Assembly: GCA_963974345.1 (NCBI GenBank)
Contig: CAXBBW010000013.1
Coordinates: forward strand, 62,001-126,000
Length of the DNA stretch: 64,000 nucleotides
Direction: 5' to 3'
Source: RHLJ01 sp963974345
Lineage (GTDB): Bacteria; Bacteroidota; Rhodothermia; Balneolales; Balneolaceae
This document shows, in pieces, positions 42,509-51,200 of this stretch (positions are counted from its first letter, which is position 1; every line of letters begins with the position of its first letter). The notes under the pieces are model-generated. The model made no database searches. It had not been told where the DNA came from and saw nothing but the letters and a program-made list of their open reading frames with translations. The position numbers were made by a program, and so were the translations under genes.

Positions 42509-44032
42509 TTAGTTCCGTTCTAATTCGATGTATCCTCTTGCATCTTCTTCATTTAGTACTTCAAGAGTAATCGATTTATTAGTAGATAATTTCTTTTTTA
42601 TAAGGTCTTTTAAAGATCTGATATCTTCAACCTTTTCTTCGTCAATTGAAATAATTTTTTGATTTTCTCTTAATCCACGGTTCCAGGCTTCAGAATATTT
42701 ATAAACGTGGGTAATTATTAAATCAAATACTTCTTCATTTTCAGGCTTAGAAAGTGCCATCACCCTAAAGCCTAATTCAAATTCCTGTACATCTACCCCA
42801 GTATTTTCTCCTTCTGGGATATTGTCTGGAATGATGGGTTCTTCTTCAAAGGCAAGTTCCTCAATTGGATCAGGCTCATGCAGCTTAAGTTGAACAGCTT
42901 TATTTATTACCTCGCCATTTCTCCAAATCAAGAGATTTACTAAATCACCGGGACGTAATACTGCTACTTTTTCTTGCAATTCATTTGATTCATTAACGGA
43001 ATTTCCATTTACTTCGAGCACAATATCTCCTGATAAAAGACCAGATAGAGCTGCGGCTCCGTCATTGCTAACCGAAAGAATTTCAACACCTTTTACTTCA
43101 TCCAGTCCAATTTCAGAGGCTCTTTCAAAATCGATTGCTCCAATTGTAACCCCTAATAAAGCTCTCCTTACTTCGCCATATTGAATAAGATCGGTTGCAA
43201 CTTTAATTGCCAAATTACTTGGTACTGCAAAACCATATCCTTGATAAGCTCCACTTTGTGAAGCTATAGCAGTGTTTACTCCAATAAGTTGACCACTTGT
43301 ATTAACAAGGGCTCCCCCGCTATTTCCTTTATTGATGGCTGCGTCTGTTTGAATAAAACTTTCGATGCGCATTCTATCGTTAATAATTTGTACATCTCTA
43401 CTAAGGGCACTTACAATACCCGCAGTAACTGTAGAACGTAATCTGAAAGGATTCCCAATTGCCAACACCCATTCTCCAACGTCAACCGAATCTGAATTTC
43501 CGATGGTTATTGATTCCAGATTTTCTGCATTAATTTTGATTACTGCTAAATCAGTACTTGGATCACGTCCAACTACTTTCGCATCATATTCACGTTTATC
43601 ATTCATTACTACTTTTAAACCATTTCTAACAGCTCCTTCAACAACATGGAAATTGGTTAAGATATATCCATCAGGTGTAATAACTATTCCAGACCCGACT
43701 GTTCTTGCTCGCCTTGGCACTATTCTGTCCCAAATACTTTCATTTAAGTCATGATTTTCGTCATCGGGAGCTTCAATAGGAATAATAGTTTCTATATAAA
43801 CTACAGTTGGGGTAACATTTTCAGCTATTCTTTTAAATACGAATCGAGTATCAATTTTAGCAAGGTCATCTTCAGTAAACAAAGGAGTTTCACTTTTCTT
43901 TACCTCAGTAATTTTCACATCAGATAGTGGCGCCAATTCAGGGTTAATCGTATAAAGTGCAAAAATGGTTCCAATAGATACTCCAACTAATATTAAAAGG
44001 AGTGCTGTTAAATAATATTCTCTTTTCTTCAT
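42509..44032 (-). CDS. HtrA/DegP-type membrane-anchored serine protease with PDZ domains
   Basis: The 507-residue product has an N-terminal membrane anchor (YLTALLLILVGVSIGTIFAL), a trypsin-like domain with the triad (His in PDGYILTNFHVVEG, Asp in GRDPSTDLAVIKI, Ser in DAAINKGNSGGALVN) and two PDZ domains (GVTIGAIDFERASEIGLDEV...; FELGFRVMALSKPENEEVFD...). DegP-like proteins degrade or refold damaged envelope proteins. Its GTG/ATG start at 44032 overlaps recO by 4 bases (ATGA). The position next to a very large surface-protein locus suggests envelope quality control, an inference. Confidence 0.95.
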   Translation of the reverse strand: MKKREYYLTALLLILVGVSIGTIFALYTINPELAPLSDVKITEVKKSETPLFTEDDLAKIDTRFVFKRIAENVTPTVVYIETIIPIEAPDDENHDLNESIWDRIVPRRARTVGSGIVITPDGYILTNFHVVEGAVRNGLKVVMNDKREYDAKVVGRDPSTDLAVIKINAENLESITIGNSDSVDVGEWVLAIGNPFRLRSTVTAGIVSALSRDVQIINDRMRIESFIQTDAAINKGNSGGALVNTSGQLIGVNTAIASQSGAYQGYGFAVPSNLAIKVATDLIQYGEVRRALLGVTIGAIDFERASEIGLDEVKGVEILSVSNDGAAALSGLLSGDIVLEVNGNSVNESNELQEKVAVLRPGDLVNLLIWRNGEVINKAVQLKLHEPDPIEELAFEEEPIIPDNIPEGENTGVDVQEFELGFRVMALSKPENEEVFDLIITHVYKYSEAWNRGLRENQKIISIDEEKVEDIRSLKDLIKKKLSTNKSITLEVLNEEDARGYIELERN

Positions 44033-44769
44033 TTGCTTTCCTGCAACATCTGTTCAAAAATTGAGTCTGATCTTCGCTCTTTATAACCTTCAATATGGTA
44101 TTTAAAGTAAACATCTAAATGTCGAATCAATTGCTTTAGTTCCAAACCTTTTAACCCAAGGCTAAATACCGAGCGTTTTTTAGATGAAATAGCTTCCTTT
44201 AAAAACCGTGCTTGTAACACGGTTAATTTATACGAAAGTTCCGAAACAAATGCATTCGAAATTGTTCCCTCGCTAATATTTAGAAAAACATCTTGGTTTA
44301 GGTCAGTATCTTTATCATCAATTGTAAATCCACATAAATCGGTACATCGGACTTGAACATAACAAAATATAGATGGATCAACTTGTTTTTCATCACCAAT
44401 CCAACGAATGAATTTTGACAGGAAACTATATACAATTTCATTTACCTCATTTTCATGCAGTATTTGTCCTGCAAGCTCTAATGTACCATATAGAATTGCG
44501 GCTTTCTCAAAATCGATTCTAAAATTATGGTTAGAATACGAAATTGATGCCTCTGTTAAGCTTTGCACTCCTCTAGTAGATTTATAGTAATAAACTACGT
44601 CCAGGATATTCCCAAGATCAATTAAGCCTGATAACTTACTTTTTGGTTTCTTTACCCCTCTTGCTATCAACGCAATTTTTCCATGCTCTCTACTTAATAC
44701 AGTAATTATCTTACTAGATTCTTGGTAGTCGATAATTCGAAGAATAATAGCCTGAGTTTGAGCGATCAT
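44029..44769 (-). CDS. recO: DNA repair protein RecO
   Basis: RecO anneals single-stranded DNA and loads RecA with RecF and RecR. The 246-residue product has the N-terminal OB-fold of the family (AIILRIIDYQESSKIITVLS, HGKIALIARGVKKPKSKLSG) and the helical C-terminal part. The Cys pair CYVQVRCTDLC suggests only a remnant of the zinc site seen in some relatives. The frame is open to a TTG at 44793, but the ATG at 44769 (MIAQTQAIIL) is preferred. It overlaps the protease gene downstream by four bases. Confidence 0.92.
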   Translation of the reverse strand: MIAQTQAIILRIIDYQESSKIITVLSREHGKIALIARGVKKPKSKLSGLIDLGNILDVVYYYKSTRGVQSLTEASISYSNHNFRIDFEKAAILYGTLELAGQILHENEVNEIVYSFLSKFIRWIGDEKQVDPSIFCYVQVRCTDLCGFTIDDKDTDLNQDVFLNISEGTISNAFVSELSYKLTVLQARFLKEAISSKKRSVFSLGLKGLELKQLIRHLDVYFKYHIEGYKERRSDSIFEQMLQESK

Positions 44770-44820
44770 ACTAGCAACATATTCTACATTCAAATTAAAT
44801 GAAAGAGATACTTTAAAAGT

Positions 44821-45207
44821 TTACACACTTAAGCTTAGGACAGAAAAAATTGTTTCTTTTAGTGTTTCTCCCGAAACAGGTTTATCGAGCATATGAGTTG
44901 CTCCTATTTTACCTGCTTTTTTAATCATCTCTTTTGATGTTGTTGAAGACAAATATATGAATGGAATATTTAAGTCTACAAAGGTCTTACTAACATAATC
45001 ATGAAGTTCAAACCCGTCCATATATGGCATTTCTATATCCGAAAGAATAAGATCTGGTTGAATGTGATTAAGCATCTCCGCTGCTTTTTTACCATGTTCA
45101 AATGCCATAACCATAAAGCCATTCTTCTGTAAAACACGGCTTATTAGTATACAGTAGGCATTATTATCTTCTACAAGAAATACTAAGGGTTTATTTATTC
45201 TTGTCAT
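44821..45207 (-). CDS. single-domain response regulator (orphan receiver)
   Basis: The 128-residue product from the ATG at 45207 is one receiver domain. It has the acidic pair in FLVEDNNAY, phosphoacceptor Asp in LILSDIEMPYMDG, a Ser/Thr switch in IYLSSTTS and the Lys in DKPV. It has no output domain. The frame stays open further upstream into the giant gene, but that extension is not receiver-like. The gene lies 29 bases after the 2812-residue surface protein and 52 before recO. The kinase is unknown; it could act on the neighbouring giant-gene locus, an inference from position alone. Confidence 0.9.
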   Translation of the reverse strand: MTRINKPLVFLVEDNNAYCILISRVLQKNGFMVMAFEHGKKAAEMLNHIQPDLILSDIEMPYMDGFELHDYVSKTFVDLNIPFIYLSSTTSKEMIKKAGKIGATHMLDKPVSGETLKETIFSVLSLSV

Positions 45208-45236
45208 TGTTTTTAAGTCTATGTCTCTTCTCTCTT

Positions 45237-48200
45237 TCAATCGTCTATTTTTACTGTGTATGAAACTGTTCCTGTTTGCCCTGGATTTAAAGTACCAGTG
45301 AATGTCCAAATAACTGCCCCAGATTCACCAACTGTTGGATTAGTAATTGTACAACCTGTTAGACCAATTGAAGTTAATGGACTAAATGTTGCAGAAACAA
45401 AGGTTGTATATGCTGGGGTTGAATCTTTCACTTCCATACTTGAGATGGGATCGTCTCCATTATTGGTATAGGTAATTATGTAGGTAAGATTAGCTCCAGG
45501 TAGAGCTAGATCTTCATCTACTTCTTTTGTGATTTTAAGCCCCGCAGAAACATCATCTCCAACCGTTACTTTATCGTTTCTGTGGTATACTTGATTTAAA
45601 GCTGGGCTAGCGTTAGTAAATGAGAAATCAGCCTGTAGAATTATTGCGTTCTCTCCACCATCAGGCACTCCAATAGGAACAGATGTTCGAACAACTAAGC
45701 AAATACTTTCGCCTCTAGTCATCGAAATAGGTGTAGAAATTATTTCTTCTCCAGAATTGATTTCTCCATTACAATTATCATCTAAATAAAGTAATGTAGG
45801 CCAGTTTGCATTAGATGGTGTTGGGGTATTTGTAATTGTAAAAGTTACCGTACCATCGGTATTAGCATCAAATTGGTGAGTAAAGAATACTGAAGTTCCT
45901 GGTTGAGCAAACTGTAGTCCATCTGTAATAAGTCTGTTTTGTGGAACATCTGAGAAATTCACTCCCGTATAGGTAGCTCCTGACGTATTTTCAAAAGTTA
46001 AAACATCAGTAGTGCGATTATAGGTACCACTAGTTGTACCGCCATCTCCACCTGTTGAAATAAAACTAGTTAAATTGGTTTGCTTAATTTTTACAACCGC
46101 TGAGTTTGGTACTTCTGCTTGAGTAATCCAAAATGAGTAATTCCCATCTTCATCTGTTGCAGTGATTTGGATTACATCATCATCACTATTCGTTAACGTA
46201 ACAGTAACTTCTCCTAAGCCTGCTTCCTCTCCATCTTGAACTGCATTGTTTGCCGTTCCTCCCGTTAATCCATCATCTTGGTACACGGTACCATCTAATC
46301 TGAAACCTAAGAAATTCCCGAAATTCTGATTTTGAATGGTTCCACCACCAACTACAAGATTTATGGTATTTTCTGTAGTCGAAACATACCCAGTTGGATC
46401 CTCTTCTGGCACCGGGCAAACATCAGGTGTTGGAGTAGTTTCAGAAGCTGATTCTACAATTGTATATGTATCTGGTTGTACGGCTAAGAATTGATATAAT
46501 CCATTTGCATCCGTTTCAACACTTCTACAAATAATTGTTCCAGTAGTATTCTTTAGAACAATAGTAACACCTTCAATACCATCTTCATCATTTTCTCTTT
46601 GCCCATTGTGATTATCATCTTTATACACAAAACCACTTATGGTTCCTCCAGCACTTTGGATGTCGTAATTCGCTGAGAATTCTGAGGTATTATCTTCACC
46701 GTCCATCGCTAAAGCTGTTATAAAATCTCCTACAGCAAGAGTTACTGCGCCTGGAATGGTAAATGATTCTTCGAACGTACCATCAGAAGCTGTAAAAATA
46801 GTGGTGAAATATGTTTCTCCTTCTCCATGTGCTATAGAAAGCGCATCTCCAGATTCGATCTCTCCGTCATTATCATCATCATCGTTTACTTTATATAACT
46901 CGATTGAGAATACATCATTGATAGAATTTCCAAGCGTTCCAACATATCCTCTAATGGTTAACTGATTTCCAGTAATTGTTAAACTGTCGATTACTGGGTA
47001 ATCAATTGCTCCGTTTGGATTTAAAGCAAAATTGGTGGAAGTAATTCCATCATTAGCTGTAACTCCATCAACAGAAGTTGGAGTAGCTCCCGTTACTATA
47101 TCAATAGCTAGCCCTTCATTATCGAAAAAGCTGTTTTTGGTGATCAGAATCCCACCAATATTACGATCATTATCTGGATTGATCAGCTTAATTCCAGCAC
47201 CTGTTGCAGTTCCATTTTCCCCGTTTTGGGTGATTATATTTTTCTCAATGGTTACATTAAGTGCGTAGTCATATACATTAATTCCCACATTAAAATTATC
47301 CAGAATGGTATTATTTATTATCGTTCCAGTTGCTTCATCTACTTCATCATCTCTTCCAATTTCTATACCTGCACCACCTTGAATTGCATCGCTTGTTGTT
47401 AAACCATTTTCATGAATCAAGTTGCCTTGTATAAACCATTCGGCAATCCCTGCAATACCATCTGAATTCACATCTTGTTGTGCATTTTGATAAATCTCGT
47501 TATTAGTTATCTGGATTATTGCATTCTCGTTAATGCTTTCAATAGCATGGTTTCTACTATGTGCTAAATAATTATCAGTTATAGAAGAAGTAAAACTGTT
47601 AGTTCCATCGTAATATATTCCACTTCGGCTCCGATCATTCCCTCCACCAGCATCTGATCCATCTGCCATTGTTCCGATAAAGTTATCTTCTATTATACCA
47701 CCTGGATTATTACTAACAATAATCATTCCTGTCGTAAATCCATTATACATCGCAAGTTCACGGATTACTACATTTCCTGAGCTACTATTGATTGTAATAA
47801 ATTCTAAGTCTGTGGTATTTATATCTAATTCTTTGAGTTCAAAAGTAGATAATGAAATTAAATCTACCCCAACAGTTCCTCCTGTTCCAATACTTCCAGA
47901 ATTTGTATTAAGTATTTGATCAGGATTTTGAAAATCGTAGGCAGTTCCATCAACGGTAGTATTGCCATCTGTTAGTGTTGGGAATGCGGAGCTAATAGTT
48001 GTTATTCTCCACCAGTTTCCTGAACCATCATTTTCAGCAATAGTAGGAACAAATCTCATAGTATTTGCGCCAGAAATCTGATTCGCATTTAAGAAGAACT
48101 GACGCATTGAACCTTGAATCCAACGAGTCGCAGAACCGTCGTCATCCGCATCGTCTAAAACATTGCTCATTACGTTATAGCTAAATCCAAAATCGATTTC

Positions 48201-51200
48201 AGTAATTGAAGCACCTGTATAGGTTATCGCAGCAATATGCTCGGCATTTATAATATCCCCATCAACTGGAGTTGTTGAAATAATATCTGATGTATTTCCT
48301 CTTCTTCCTCCATAGCATACACCCGCTGTTGTTCTTGCTGTAGAAGTTCCACCTGTTCCATCTGCGCAAAGTGCTCCAATTGGCCCGTATGTTTGTTCTG
48401 CCCACGTGGTTCCATCCGAAAGTCCTGCAGAACGAGAATCTACTACTATCCAATAGTCATCATTTGCAGGTGGAGCAAAAGAATACACCCCATTTGCATT
48501 AGTAATAACAGTTTCTATATAATTTTCAGAGGTTCCTAATCCTCCATTATTTAAATCTCGATACAGATGGACTTCAACTCCTGATAGTGCTCGTTGATCT
48601 CCAGAAGCGTCATTAAAATTAGTATCTCCATCTGTAGTTCCGTCTCCAGTTATATCTTCAAATACCGTTCCTCGGATAATGGTTGCAATATCAAAGTTTA
48701 CAGTTGATGCATCGTTATCGGTATTCAGGTCATCTTCGTTTACATTTAACAATGTTGCAGTATTTGATAATCCGGTTCCAGTGGTATTTGGATCGGCTAC
48801 TAAGGTAAGCGTATCAATTTGACCGCTCGCCATGTTTCCAATTGTCCAAGTATTGCCAGCATAACTTCCTGTAGTAGCTGAAGTATTCCCGGCATCTAAT
48901 GTAAGTTGAGTTGTTAGTGCATCAGTTACGGTAACCCCTGTTGCATCAGTGGGTCCTATATTTTCTGCTATAACCAGAAATGTAACTTCTTCATCTTGTG
49001 GAATTGGCGTGCTATTTAATAAAACTTTTGTGATCTGAATATCTAGCTCACCTACTTGGTAATTTGCACTGAACTCTGAAGTGTTTCCATCTTCATCGGT
49101 TGCAGTTACCGTGATAAAATCTCCGCTTGCAAGTGAAACTCCACCAGGAATAATTAATTGAGAACTAAACATACCTGAAGGATTCGTAACCGTACTTTCT
49201 ATATAAAATTCCCCTTCACCATGAGCTATAGATTGAATATCTCCTTCTTCTATCTCTCCATTGTTATCACTGTCATTGTTGGCTTTAAATACCTCAATGG
49301 TAAACGTATCTTCAATTCTTAAAGCATCAGTTCCAATATATCCAGTTACATTAACAACAGTTCCGTTTGTTGCTACTGAAGTGATAATTGGATAATCAAC
49401 CAACCCATTCGGCGAAGTTGTAAAGTCTGTATCAATTACGCCATCGTTTGCACTAACACCGTCTGGTGCTGAATTGGATTCACTTATATCGATTCCTAAC
49501 CCCGTATTGGTAGCAATTTGGTTTTGGGATATGGTTATTCCTTTTATATCACGTTCATTATCTGAATTGATCAGTTTTATTCCGGTATCATTACCAGTAA
49601 TAATATTTTTTGAAATCACCAACCCATTAACATCTTCGATTACAGCTATTCCTGAACCCTGATTGTCTAAAATCGTATTGTTGGTTATTGTTCCAGAAGC
49701 AGGTGAAGTATCTCCATCTCTACCAATTTCAATTCCAGCGCCACCATCAAAAGAAGAACTTGTGCCGGTACCTACATCTCGGATTAAGTTTTCTTCTATT
49801 GTCCAATTACCTGCTCCCGAAATTCCATCAGTATCGGTATCTGAATCCAAGCTATTTTCAAAAATTTCATTTCCTCTTACTGTGATGAAGACATCTTCAT
49901 TTTCACTATGAATCCCTGTTCTTCTTAAAAATCCGATATAATTGTTAAGGATATCTACAGAAAAGGAGTTATTACTATCATTGAAAAAGATCCCGATATT
50001 TCCTCTTGCATTACCAGAAGGGGTTGTGCCATCTGCAAATGGTCCAATAAAGTTATTTTCAATAACCCCTCCAGGGTTATTTTGTATTTGGATCATCTCT
50101 TCATCAAATCCACCAAAACCGTTAAACATACCAAGTTCACGTATGTTAATATTTCCTTCAGGAGAATTAATTAAGAAAATAGGATCGTCATTTGTATCTA
50201 TGTCGAGTTCCTTTCGATTGAAATTTGAAAATGAAACAGCATCTGAACCTACCGTCGATATAGTTCCACCATCTCCACCAACATTCCCTGTATTCGTATC
50301 TCTTAGCTGATCTGGGTCTTGAAAGTTGTAAGCTGTTCCATCGAATGTAGTTCCTCCATCAATTATGGTTGGCATTAAAGTTCCATTCAGTGTAATTCTC
50401 CACCATGTTGCCCCTCCTTGGTTTGCAGTAACAGCAGGTACAAAGCGCATTTCGTTATCGCCATCAATTTGGTTGGCATTAAATGCAAACTGACGGAAAG
50501 ACCCTTGATGCCAACGAGCAGAAGAACCATCCTCATCTGCATCATCAATATTTGTAACCACATTAAAACTGAATCCAAAATCGATATCCGATACTGAAGT
50601 ATTTCCAGCAACTAATACTTCAATAATATGTTCAGCTGTATTTATGCTTCCATCTACAGGGTTCGTTGGGATATCATCGGAGACAGCCCCGTTTCTACCA
50701 CCGTAACAAGGGCCAGCACTTGCTGAAGCAGCAGAAGTTCCGCCAGATCCATTTGCACATAATGCACCTGCCGCACCATAGGTTTGATCTGGCCAAGTGG
50801 TTCCATCGGTCATTTCTCCTGTTTGCGAATCTACTACAATCCAATAAGTATCATTGGCAGGCACCTCGAATAAGTAATTACCGTTACCATCAGTAGTAGT
50901 GGTCTCAATATAATCCTCTGATGCTCCTAACCCCCCGTTATTTAAATCTCTGTAAAGATGAACTTCTACCCCTGAAAGGGCTCGTTGATCTCCCGAGGCA
51001 TCGTTAAAATTAGTATCTCCATCCGTTAGTTCATCACCAGTAATATCTTCAAATACCGTTCCTGAAATAAAGGTATTGAATGTAAATGGTACTGAAGTAG
51101 TATCGTTATTTATTTCTATATCATCTTGATCTAAACTTTGCAAAAATGCGTAATTATCACCACTAACTAATGAGGCTGTACTGTAATTCAGAACAATAGT

